NCBI GenBank assembly: GCA_048013815.1 | Contig: CM106585.1 | Span: forward strand, 14,198,001-14,262,000 | Direction of reading: 5' to 3' | DNA length: 64,000 nt | Source: Setoptus koraiensis | Lineage: Eukaryota > Arthropoda | Part shown: piece by piece, positions 41,301 to 49,382 of the stretch | Layout of the letters: each line of letters opens with the position of its first letter | Numbering within the stretch: the first letter of the stretch is position 1 | Notes under the pieces: model-generated | Database searches by the model: none | What the model was told of the DNA's origin: nothing | The model's input: the letters and a program-made list of their open reading frames with translations, nothing else | Translations under genes and position numbers: made by a program

Positions 41301-42683
41301 AGACCTGGCAGGCACAGCCTTGACTTTTTGCAACTTTCGCGAATGAAAGATAACGTGTGACATTATTGTGACCATTTTTTTTGTCTCCCATTTGTTCAGA
41401 GTCATTTCGTCGCAGATTCGTCGATCATTCAATGAATAAATATTATATAACACTAGCTATAAAGTAAATTATTCCCGTTCTCATGATGTCACGAGCGGCG
41501 ATCCATTCAAATGCAGCAGATCACTCTCGCGCGCTCTACGCTAGACGGATCTCAATCTTAGAAACATGCGTTGATCTTTCTTCAAATTATTAACTTTCTA
41601 CTTACCGTTGGCATTTATAATATCATTGGGTGTGTATCCTAACTTCAAAAGAACTGTTCGCACTAGATCTATATACAATACATTGCTAGTAATTATGGCG
41701 TAGGTTTCATGGCAAGTGGTTGTGGCGCCCACTCCTGGTCTTCGTTGAATATTACCTAAGGATTGTTGTTGATCGTGCTGCTGTTGTTGCTGGTGTTGTT
41801 GTTGTTGTATTTGCTGCTGCTGTTGCTGTTGATGCTGTTGTTGATTTTGTTGTTGTTGTTGTTGCTGATGTTGTTGCTGCTGCTGCTGTTGTTGTTGTTG
41901 CTGATGTTGTTGCTGCTGATGTTGTTGTTGATGGTGGTGAAGTTGCTGATGGTGATCGTTGCTCACATCCATGCGGCTTATATTTTGAAGATTATTGGCA
42001 GATGACTGACTTGGTTGTTGTTGTCTTTGGTTAGTGTTGCTGGATTGGCTGTCGTGCGTAGAAGTATGCATAAGATCGTCACAATCATCAAAAGGATTGA
42101 TATGATCATTGACTATTGGCGGTGTAGAGGAGGAGGATAGGCACCTTGGCTTCGCAGCTGATGCCGCCGTTATCGCTAGTGATGATGCTGGTGGATCTAC
42201 TGTCGATGAAGAGGCTGAGGATTTGACTTGTTCGATAATGCAATGTATCGGTATTGAGGTGCGTGTGTGAGTTACTGATGACGAGAGCGTCCTTTGATTA
42301 TTTTGTTGATTTTGTTGCTGGTGGTGATGTTGATGATGATGTTGCAAACTAAAATGTTGCTGCTGATGATTATAATCGCTGGTGGATGGGTGAGATAACA
42401 AGGGATCTACATCACATTGTTGTTGATGTTGCCTAGAAGTTGAATTAGGCATAGAGGCGGATAGGGCCTCTGGTGTGAGTGGTTGCACCGAAGATGTGGA
42501 TGCTTGTATTAGGCGTTGCTTAGAGGTTTGCAAAAGAGGAAGATGCTGATTTAAATGATGCGAATGCTGTAGAGGATGATGACCGCCAACATTACTAGCC
42601 ATTTCAGTGAAGGAGGTACGTGTGCTTGCGGCTACGTACAATTCGGATATGTTCTCCATAAAATTAATGGAGTTGATGTCCAT
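29310..42683 (-). CDS. dve: Dve/SATB-type compass homeobox gene, ULD-CUTL-homeodomain form
   Basis: Nuclear DNA-binding regulator of the compass family (fly Defective proventriculus, vertebrate SATB). Five exons join in phase: 42683-41606, 37177-37051, 30188-29980, 29795-29597, 29412-29310, giving 571 residues. The ULD oligomerisation domain starts at IPIHCIIEQ, is interrupted by a long Gln/His-rich insert, resumes at HETYAIITSNVLYIDLVRTVL and ends in exon 2 with TVGEILGDISTFVTLRIKLF. Exon 3 is the CUT-like domain (LPTEWTETMVRQVVLAL, NISQPLISSIVRGG, CAEFGLWYTNYIRS). Exons 4-5 form a homeodomain (FDKSREIPRLKSWFADN, then KALRNWWKNERQKLG) followed by a 13-residue tail. Each junction was checked for GT-AG ends and phase (1,2,1,2). 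Two introns are 184 bp; the other two are large and contain further genes or exons. Confidence 0.88.
30304..30370. repeat. 18-bp AT-rich minisatellite
   Basis: Three to four tandem copies of ATTAATAATAATAATGAT in the compass-gene intron. Confidence 0.85.
31266..32346 (-). CDS. dve: Second homeodomain module nested in compass-gene intron (probable alternative 3' end)
   Basis: Two exons inside the intron between the ULD and CUTL exons, on the same strand. The first (32346-31531) encodes an acidic, Gln-rich stretch and then KRSRTFIDPMTEIPLLESWF...GRNLVF. It ends in phase 2 at GTAAGT. The second (31338-31266) completes helix 3 as WFKNRRAKSKRL and stops 13 residues later. Together they make a full Dve-type homeodomain. 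The proposed acceptor (GTGTTAG, T at 32346) is in phase 2, the same phase in which the ULD exon ends, so ULD-exon splicing gives a 697-residue protein without the CUTL domain. Alternatively the module has its own promoter and is a separate nested gene. The homeodomain exons and their join are secure; the 5' connection is inferred. Confidence 0.75.
32347..37050. other. Compass-gene intron between ULD exon and nested homeodomain module
   Basis: About 4.7 kb, mostly AT-rich and non-coding by eye, with TGAG (32723-32746) and AT (33459-33480) repeats. The exception is a GC-rich island at about 33690-33905, listed separately. No RNA gene was recognised. Confidence 0.5.
33699..33873 (-). other. GC-rich island, possible third alternative terminal exon
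   Basis: A 58-codon open stretch on the minus strand (APMQPFYRPCPRGLSIP...AMFHKLAID, then TGA) preceded by a strong pyrimidine tract and CCCTTTCAG. The acceptor phase (2) matches the donor of the ULD exon at 37051, so splicing would give a 459-residue ULD-only product. GC content is much higher than in the surrounding intron. It resembles no family I recognise, and phase agreement has a one-in-three chance of being accidental. It could instead be a regulatory CpG-rich element or promoter. Confidence 0.25.
37178..37685. other. Intronic region upstream of the ZIP gene
   Basis: 508 bases of compass-gene intron that must contain the promoter of the oppositely oriented ZIP gene. No motif stands out. 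Confidence 0.45.
37686..41195 (+). CDS. Divergent LIV-1-type ZIP (SLC39) metal transporter, intronless
   Basis: 1169-residue multi-pass protein of the zinc/iron permease family, lying entirely within an intron of the compass gene on the opposite strand. There is a signal peptide (LLWFVILLLILCNVQVKEA) and a long extracellular domain to about residue 430. TM1-3 lie at about 437-530 (VWIFSVLFVTLSIVVSMGG, LFEGLAVGGLAGSATLHMFP). A ~470-residue cytoplasmic loop rich in Lys, His, Asp and Ser follows. TM4-8 then span about 1000-1160. The TM4 motif is LNMIDG (1011-1016) instead of HNFxDG, and TM5 is EEVTHRLG (1040-1047) instead of HELPHELG. The first TM5 His is Glu, as in ZIP8/14, but the TM4 His is replaced by Leu. 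Asn1012, Asp1015, Glu1041 and His1044 remain. Metal choice and activity cannot be told from sequence. AATAAA at 41208-41213. Confidence 0.85.
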   Translation: MIHSAQLISFGLLWFVILLLILCNVQVKEALDISNSKNIYNKSNNEDRLTASHVEYPSNPASKIARLKWLHSHYGALGGPGTQDNLSNNAIHEPDRWPSFKDRYDSGAIDATQGGLSVIRTDYGDSIINNDDEVSDENRITFRPILEESIDLETMHGVEQLTNLVLIKTNSLPGGINEQIDARYLDNLLDTLNTGLRKPFKSIAGDILGIFPTFEEINVECDNYVKSSTRAVYNYDTSYNVTARPTAVRVDNANTTATQSSDGLEREGEPSTSNIPLAQQQQQQQDHQYKSSLDVCKAVTGNCLSMTDIMNILPSSVNSFEKSFVRLCPLMLFRIMNQMCESQGPATHRHQHDQWLSTSWIPSMPTLSHLTNDDDSAARGQSQYQQQQKLYYNNNKRRKLHKKLSSSSANQQNGNNHIDEQMQRIKLKIAEPSIEKVWIFSVLFVTLSIVVSMGGLIVLPFVNKTTRRRILTLFEGLAVGGLAGSATLHMFPQAFGLIDASYRKYFWRICTVFCGIYVCYLCERIIKIVKVMRSKNKRRSRASLSDLNHYIDISLMNKGGQPSRRLISTRSSGSGHGANLEAAYKGSRYHSDDDDYDEADNIDEDEYYDDNMDYFEYQNYRQSAKMSSPRYMGPGGAGSRNGRKKTSRGIERLKRLFLPKRNAYKGSHDTELDLSTLVGLRPNLDEVWRNGAHQHETEGDEVAYNDEHGIVSLNDEAVHFTNDKLDHHNAAKIDDGRHVESSRKHRKKHKKERHCDEADNDAVTEREAKKRSKKMKKAKKNEDKKRRKSNESDRINSDQHHIDHYFANAKTNSTLNDNDLPQTNPTRERLMRCLNSVQQQFSPVYVVPEHHLHHHHRRDHGKKNATAVSAHDQDQRDQAAAIMGRSSSEKEMANLSNLHNDHRYGSQVQPRKSRRHSSKMNSSSRSSERCQADKSKKITLLGESDGAQMLMRNHSRGRYDRPTDHDEPQVYLLERLNKVNDVAAKRQDQDNADMISVDTVAWMIVFGDAVLNMIDGLSIGAAFERNILAGISISVAVMLEEVTHRLGTFAVLIRAGMSMQQSLFCIFLSASALFPGLIIGILLSDATEDATPYIFCAAGGIFLYMALVDVMKEMNRSIENAIRKDVKSTLQIFALQNVGIILAVIFLSFLALHEQAMDFEEYQLQYNQP
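41208..41213 (+). terminator. Polyadenylation signal of the ZIP gene
   Basis: AATAAA only 13 bases past the stop codon, 31 bases before the tRNA gene. Confidence 0.55.
41244..41316 (+). tRNA. tRNA-Val-AAC: tRNA-Val (anticodon AAC)
   Basis: Full cloverleaf: acceptor GTGCCTG pairs with CAGGCAC (discriminator A). The D arm follows with GTGTAGTGGTTATCAC, which doubles as A box. The anticodon stem is TCTGC/GCAGA around loop CTAACAC (AAC at 34-36), and the T arm CCAGG-TTCGAGA-CCTGG carries the B box. CCA is not encoded and there is no intron. A TTTTT run at 41325-41329 is the RNA polymerase III terminator. The gene sits in the compass-gene intron, just after the ZIP gene and on the same strand as it. 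Confidence 0.97.
41317..41605. other. Remainder of compass-gene intron 1
   Basis: 289 bases between the tRNA and the exon 1 donor (ACTTAC at 41600-41605 on plus). Nothing further is seen. Confidence 0.6.
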
Positions 42684-42890
42684 ATTAATAGAATTTGTTA
42701 TAAAAAATAATAACTATTCTGTGATAGCTTTGGCTATTTCTTGTATTGCTGTCAAAGCTTACTCCAGTTACTCTATGATAATAGTGGTTGTAAGCGTTCT
42801 TGTTTTTAACAAAAATTATGCCCTCTTTTTGCTAAATCTAGGAATCTATAAAATAATCATATTAAGTAAGGTAGTAAATATATATGTATA

Positions 42891-42942
<52 letters not shown>

Positions 42943-45017
42943 ATGTATGCTTTAAATATGATGAATGTTTATATCCAAATATATCCTAATGAATTTAGTA
43001 TGGATGTCAAAGGTTGCAGAAAGAGGGTTGTTGTCAAATGGCTATCTTATCATCATTCAATAGATATAACTATATGTTATAATTATCAGAATTTTTCGTT
43101 ATGGTATCAGGGTCCAACATGGTTGCTAGTTAGCGGAATAGTTTAGTTAGATTAGCTCCGATAAAATTATTATTATTATTAGTCCTGTTGTAATTATAAT
43201 TTGTGTTGATGATAATAACAAAGATCATGCGGTGGTGCTGCGCTGATTGAACAATAATAATTATAATAATATTGTGTAGTTTGTGTTGGCATCAGATAAT
43301 TAGTAGTTGTTGCTTTCAATCCTTTTGATAATTGTGTTGTTGCTGTTTTCTTTTACGAATTCTCATGGAAGATATCGGTAAGGAATACATCATGTTGCTA
43401 GCATGTTGTGTTATTAGAGAATAAAGTGGATCGGGCAAACCAATTGGATAGCGGTGGTATACAGATGGAACATGATATACAGAGGATAATGATATAATAA
43501 TAGTATATGAGAGTGATAAATAAGGTAAATGACGATGACGATTTTCTATCTCTCATCAATACAGCCACAAATATATTTATTGGAGTAGAGAGAGAGAGAA
43601 ACAGATCCGTTGTTGTGGTGCCATACAAAATTGCATCCACTGTGCTCCCTATGTAACATATTAGCCTTTCTTATGTGCGTCTGTGCGTCTGTCTATTTGT
43701 GTCGCACTGTCAGTTTGCCTGTGCGTTTATGCGTGCGTCTGCCCGTCTGTGCCATGAGCCCATCAAAGTGATATTAGTGCACTGTGCACACAGTCAACCG
43801 AATATGTGTGTGTGTGTGTGAGTGTATAGGATAAATAAAAAAGAGAACGCTTCAATGAGCGAACAATTTTATATAATACATATATAAATATATTATATAA
43901 TATATTTATATATATATATAAATATCAGAGGGAAATGAAACTGGCAATCATCAAATATACATGTTTTATTTAACTTAAGCAGTAACAGTAGCTGTTCTTT
44001 ATCGCTTTTATTATATTATAGCCTCGCTCAATACAAATGGAGCACAACAACTATCGGTGTACATTTATTGCACATCATGAGCTAGTGTTCCTATTTCAAG
44101 TGTGTCGGTGAGCGGGACGTTGTGCAATTTTCAGATGCAATTTATCCATGAGAGGGCACAATATCAAATAATAGGTATTATGCTGTTCGGCACACTTATG
44201 TAATGCGCACAGTTGCCGACACCGACCGTGCCCTCTATCGTCAGAATATCGTGATGAATACCTGACCATTGTTGCTTAGACCTCCGTAGGCCCCCTGTCA
44301 GCCGTATCAATGCTCATATTGACCCTTTGCTGGAGTCAACTAAAAGCGCGTTCAATTAAAAGTAATATGCACATCAGAACTACCGGACTGAACACGTAAT
44401 TTCGCATATACAGGGCGTCCAGCTTGAAGCCAACAACTTTTTCGTGCAAATGTGCTTTCAAAACTGCTCGCTAGGTAGCGTTGAGATTTCGGTGGGCGTG
44501 TTAGTGCAAAGAAATTTTGTGTCAATTGAACTTATCGTGCAAAATCCAATTCCGTGACAATTAGTCAAAAGAGCCTGAGCTAAATATATCAAATTTTATT
44601 GACTGAATACAAAAAGCATTGGAGCGAATAGTGTCGGCTTGATAATCATGTCGGGCGGGAACAGTTCCCCGAAAACCTTGTTTTTCGACGGATAAACCGC
44701 TGGAGTTTCGACTTGCAAGCTACTGCGCACCAAAGAATTGACTAGATTTCCGGCGCTCGAATTGCGAGGAATGAAACTGCAGATCTAATCGATACTCAAT
44801 AATTGTTTACATAATGACGACGCCTTCTTGGTGGATCGACTAGTGAAAGAAAGCATCCAGAATATGGCAGTGAGGAAAAACAACTGGCCCAAAGTTTAGA
44901 CTAAACTACTCTGAAGGTATCAGCATCTGCTGAGCATCTGTCTCAGCATTATGGTATTGAATAAAAAAACAAACTTTGTAGCACTTGGCGACGATGCTGG
45001 ACGATAAATCCTGCGAA
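42684..45017. other. Intergenic, compass-gene 5' side to receptor array
   Basis: 2.3 kb without a recognisable gene. It contains a TA microsatellite (about 42884-42936), a second AT-rich palindromic stretch (43872-43925), a GT run (43806-43822), and an 8-bp inverted pair GAGGGCAC/GTGCCCTC (44152-44159 and 44228-44235). The compass-gene promoter should lie near 42700-43300. Open frames here follow repeats or run antisense to the homeobox exon. Confidence 0.5.
42884..42936. repeat. TA microsatellite
   Basis: About 20 uninterrupted TA units with flanking ATATGTATAT variants, upstream of the compass gene. Confidence 0.9.
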
Positions 45018-47142
45018 TTATGCGAATGCGAATTGTAATATCAACACTATGCCGGATATGATCCATCCAATGATCTGTACAATATTATGATATTATGATT
45101 GTTATTAGTATATAACAGTACGATATATGATGAGTTAGTCACCAGGACAAATCGTGAAATATATCGAGCTCGCTCTGTGTATTTATCGTCACTCACCATG
45201 GGCATGTTTCCCAGTGTTATTGGGTACAGACAACCAATCACAAAGGAAGTGTTCTTCACATATCTCAAATCTTCGGAAACATTCATTAATCGTTTCAAGT
45301 TTCGTTTGCTCATGATCGACTGATGGATCATTAGACTTTGCAGCCGATGATAGATGGCTACGAACTAGATCAATCAAACGAATAAATCCATTTAAGATGC
45401 GTCAATATTGTATGAGAAAAAAAAACTTTTAATGAGTTGATTCTATTCGATGACTAAGCGTTAGAGAACCATAAGAGATCTCTATAACGGAAGATAAGTT
45501 AGCCATGTGTTATGAAGTATAGATAAGAAAACTTGTGTGTCGCACTCACTTTTGCGTGGATAAGAGCGGCAAATATACTGACCAGAAGGACAGGAATACA
45601 AAAACTTGCAAAGATAGTATAAATTAATTGTAACTGAAGACTATCCGGGTTCTTGAGTTTCATAAGCTCGGCGACTATTAGCATGACGCAAGGCATTCGA
45701 ATTATGAGTTCGATGTGCAAATAGAACGTATGTGCTCGTTTCAAACAATCTAATTCCCAACGTATTTCCTTGACCATTTGAACAAGTCTATCGATTTCCT
45801 CGGGTAAATTAACATTTTTTTGCTTATTGTCTGCAGTTATATTTACAGGCATCCGGGCGGAACTGTTTTCAACACGTGATTTCCCAAATATTTCTTCGCT
45901 GCTATATGGTACATGATTTGTAATTATTAATGATTTTTTTACATGGGCAGCGTAATGATCTGTGTCTAATAGAGGCGAAATAACGTCTCTCTGCTGCTGC
46001 CTCTGTTGGCTGCAAAGTTTTCCCAGCTCCAAGGCGAAAGTAAATGTATGCTTTGCCTTGTTATAACAGACCACGCAATCCACAAGAAATTTGCTAAGGT
46101 CAAGAGCGCCGCACCCGAGACTGGCGAGGGAAAAAATGAAAAGACTATAGGGCACAAGACGGTGACTCAAAAAAAATTTCATTGAGAAATGACAGTTGTA
46201 CAGCTCAGTCAGTAGAGAAACTCGTACGACTGTCACCACCATAACTGCCAAGAATATACTGAAGCCAATAGCTGTGTAACACACGACCCTCATCGATACG
46301 ATATCCATTCTGTGAGGGGTGCCGGTCTTGAGAAGTTCTCTCGGAAATTTTAGTTGGTAGTTGATTTCACGAAAATCATCATCAAAGTTGAACATTACCT
46401 TCTGGCCATCAGTTGTTTCAAAATCTTCCGATGGCTCCGTGGCTATAATAAGTGGCTCAAATGGATTGTAATTATACAAATGTTCCCTCTGTATGCAATC
46501 TGGCATAATGCTCACGTTTGACTTATCTATTGGCATAATTTTCAAATCGCTCGCATCTGAATGACTGGAGCCTTTTGTTCTTTCGTGATGCACTTTATCT
46601 CTTCGATGGACCGCATCAACGAGGCCCAAAATATAAAACCATGCTCTCAGAGTCAATTTGATTGATAACAGGTAAATTACTGTTTGGGCACCAAGATCAC
46701 ATTTGAGATTTTTCACAGTCACAGATCTGCTTAAGTTCCTCACACGAACTATGTAAGTTTCTAAAACTACTAGCGATATAACTCTGTTCAGCATACGAGA
46801 ACATCTAAAGTATAAAAAGGAATCTTCAAGTGGATTTATTTTTTGCATTCTCAAGATAATATTCTCACAAGCGAACCCGTATTGAAAGGAATGTACCAAC
46901 AAGATGAGTCCTACAGAAAAATCGAATAGCATCCAGATTAAATAGGCGAGATTTTGTTGTTTCACTTTGTAATATAACTCCGCAACACCTCCCAGTCGAT
47001 CTAATGATTTTCGCTCTATCTTGTTCTCGTTGACGGATGCTGCCTTTTTATTATCTCTTTCTTGCAGAAGATTCCACCCGTAGTTGACATATATCACTAT
47101 GTAAATAAATGGCTGGAATAGATTGAACATGATTGAATCCAT
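45018..47142 (-). CDS. Gustatory-receptor-like 7TM protein, G1
   Basis: Most divergent and leftmost member of the array; about 590 residues in three exons. Exon A is 47142-45550 (531 codons, TM1-6, starting MDSIMFNLFQPFIYI), exon B 45319-45197 and exon C 45074-45018. Introns of 230 and 122 bp are both phase 0. Exon B ends SFVIGCLYPITLGNMPM and exon C is IIGWIISGIVLILQFAFA-stop. This C-terminal short-exon, phase-0 layout and a TM7 ending in a Q-F motif are typical of arthropod gustatory receptors, which act as ligand-gated cation channels. The protein is longer than usual (350-450) because of a Ser-rich loop of about 100 residues between TM3 and TM4 and a second charged loop. Relative to paralogs the exon B acceptor position has lost its AG; the next in-phase AG is 18 bases downstream, removing six codons. 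No other fault is seen. Confidence 0.65.
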
Positions 47143-47317
47143 ATTATAGTTTTACTGAAAATGATATTTAACTCAACAATAAAACACTTACTCTCTTTGT
47201 GACTCTCTTCGCTCATTGCGTAATGATATTTGCCATACACAATTTTTTTAGCTTCTGGTATCATATCACAAGTAAAGGTGATTACGCTCACGGTTTGAGT
47301 GGCAATATATCTGGAAG
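47143..47317 (-). other. Upstream region of G1, open up to the gap
   Basis: On the minus strand an open stretch (YIATQTVSVITFTCDMIPEA...YHYAMSEESHKE) runs out of the gap to a GTAAGT at about 47194. A TTTTCAG lies shortly before the G1 ATG. It may be the 3' end of another gene, a 5' exon, or chance. No family is recognised. Confidence 0.25.
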
Positions 47318-47817
47318 NNNNNNNNNNNNNNNNNNNNNNNNNNNNNNNNNNNNNNNNNNNNNNNNNNNNNNNNNNNNNNNNNNNNNNNNNNNNNNNNNNN
47401 NNNNNNNNNNNNNNNNNNNNNNNNNNNNNNNNNNNNNNNNNNNNNNNNNNNNNNNNNNNNNNNNNNNNNNNNNNNNNNNNNNNNNNNNNNNNNNNNNNNN
47501 NNNNNNNNNNNNNNNNNNNNNNNNNNNNNNNNNNNNNNNNNNNNNNNNNNNNNNNNNNNNNNNNNNNNNNNNNNNNNNNNNNNNNNNNNNNNNNNNNNNN
47601 NNNNNNNNNNNNNNNNNNNNNNNNNNNNNNNNNNNNNNNNNNNNNNNNNNNNNNNNNNNNNNNNNNNNNNNNNNNNNNNNNNNNNNNNNNNNNNNNNNNN
47701 NNNNNNNNNNNNNNNNNNNNNNNNNNNNNNNNNNNNNNNNNNNNNNNNNNNNNNNNNNNNNNNNNNNNNNNNNNNNNNNNNNNNNNNNNNNNNNNNNNNN
47801 NNNNNNNNNNNNNNNNN
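47318..47817. other. Assembly gap, 500 N
   Basis: Exactly 500 unknown bases, which suggests a placeholder of fixed size. It removes the end of G2 exon C and whatever separates G1 from G2. Confidence 1.
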
Positions 47818-49382
47818 ACACTATTGTGATTCCAGATAGAATCCATCCGAGAATCTGTCGAAAATTCGCAAGGGGTAGAGTTAGCTAAGTAAGAGGGCAA
47901 GATAAACATGATATGATTTGAGAATGCTTGGGCACTTACCAAAGGTAGATTACCAAGCGTCACAGGGTAAATACTAGCGATGACGAAAGAAGTGTTCTCA
48001 GCTTGCATCAAATCTTCTGATAAAGCCAGCAAGCAATCCAAATTAAATTTTGTCATTAACGATTGATGCACAATTAGACACTGAATCGTATGATAGATGG
48101 CTTGGAACTATATACCGGAATAATAAGTATTGTATGAGGAAGGAATGAATGCGATGGTTAATACTGAACTAATAATGAATCAGCTAATTTTGGGATATGC
48201 CTATCCTTTGGCCAAGATAGAACCAGCGAGCCGCAACATGCGCCTCACATACTGTAAGAGACACGGTTTCATAGCTTGATGCTGATGCAGACATCGATTC
48301 AGTAAGGCGGTAATCAATCTCGGTTTCGTGATCTCACCAATTCACTAGCGGTTTTTTTCACGAACGCAAAAATACTTTCGATGCTCTTAAGCTATCCAAA
48401 GGATTTGCTCTTCTCGCAATTAACTATTGAGATCATTAACGGGTGCAAGGTACTAACCTTTGAATGAATGATAGCAGAGGCTAAACTTATGATAGCCAAT
48501 GGCGCCCAATAAGCGGCGAAAATAAGTTGCAACACTGGAAGTTCTAGACTGCCCAAATCTCTCATTTTCATCATTGCGGCCACAGTCAATATGATGCAGG
48601 GAACTTTGAAAATAAGTTCTACATTCAACACGAAGGTATAAGATCGTTTCAATTGATCCAAAGTATTGCGCAATTCTTTCACCATTCTGATGAATTTATC
48701 GATTTTCCTCGACAAATCAACCAAATTTTTCTGGTTTTTGTCATCCAGTACATCAATCAGAGTCGTTGTCACGAGCCTTTTAGTTCCATTGTTGCTAATT
48801 ACACTGCGATAGGCTGTTGTAATTCGCACCTCTTGAGCATTCTCATAATTACCGTTTTTTGATTCTGTGTTTGTCTCAAATGCTGTCGGTTTGGTAAGTG
48901 AATCTCTGCTTTGTTTCTTATGAAGCCAGTATAGTTCTACCAGTTGCGAGGAATAAGTTACTGCATGCTTCGCCTTACTAAAACAAACACAACATGTGAT
49001 TACAAAGTTACCTAGATCAAGAAATTCTACCACGGCTTGAAGAACGCCTAACCCAGCCATGGACCAAGGTATAAGGCGCTGACGGATGCACAATGTTAGC
49101 GAGCTATGACAATTGATAAATTCGAGCGTTAGATAAGCTGCTGCACAAAACAAGAACGCGAGAACAGTTCCGATAGTGGAACTAACATTGAAGTAGCATA
49201 GCCGTCTGAATGTCTTCATATCCATCTTATGAAACGCACCTGCCTCGCGAGTTATTTTCGAAGGGTCGATTTGATAGTTGATCTCGCGAAATTCATCATC
49301 AAAATCAAACAATTTGTCTTTGTTTTGTGTTTTCTCTGAGTCGTCCGAATGCAAACTGGCCGATTCTCGACTGAAGCCCACA
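47818..49382 (-). pseudogene. Gustatory-receptor-like G2, 5'-truncated copy
   Basis: Nearly identical to G3 over its whole length. Exon C (from 47854 into the gap), exon B (48080-47940) and the 3' part of exon A (about 49382-48458) are preserved with the same 85 bp and 377 bp introns. Similarity to G3 ends abruptly at 49382, at residues equivalent to NVGLSRES in the TM3-TM4 loop. An in-frame TAA follows within a few codons on the 5' side, so TM1-TM3 are missing. Most likely a truncated duplicate that cannot make a receptor. Because it borders a gap and is so like G3, an assembly error is a second possibility. Confidence 0.75.

Noticed and set aside
42607-43146. 179-codon plus-strand frame
   Set aside because: Overlaps the compass exon 1 start antisense and runs through the TA microsatellite (IYIYIY).
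44404-44960. Possible decayed DNA transposon (CAGGGCGTCC start, scattered residues)
   Set aside because: No terminal inverted repeat, target duplication or transposase motif could be confirmed.
47097-48071. 324-codon frame and three others crossing the gap
   Set aside because: Artefacts of translating 500 unknown bases.
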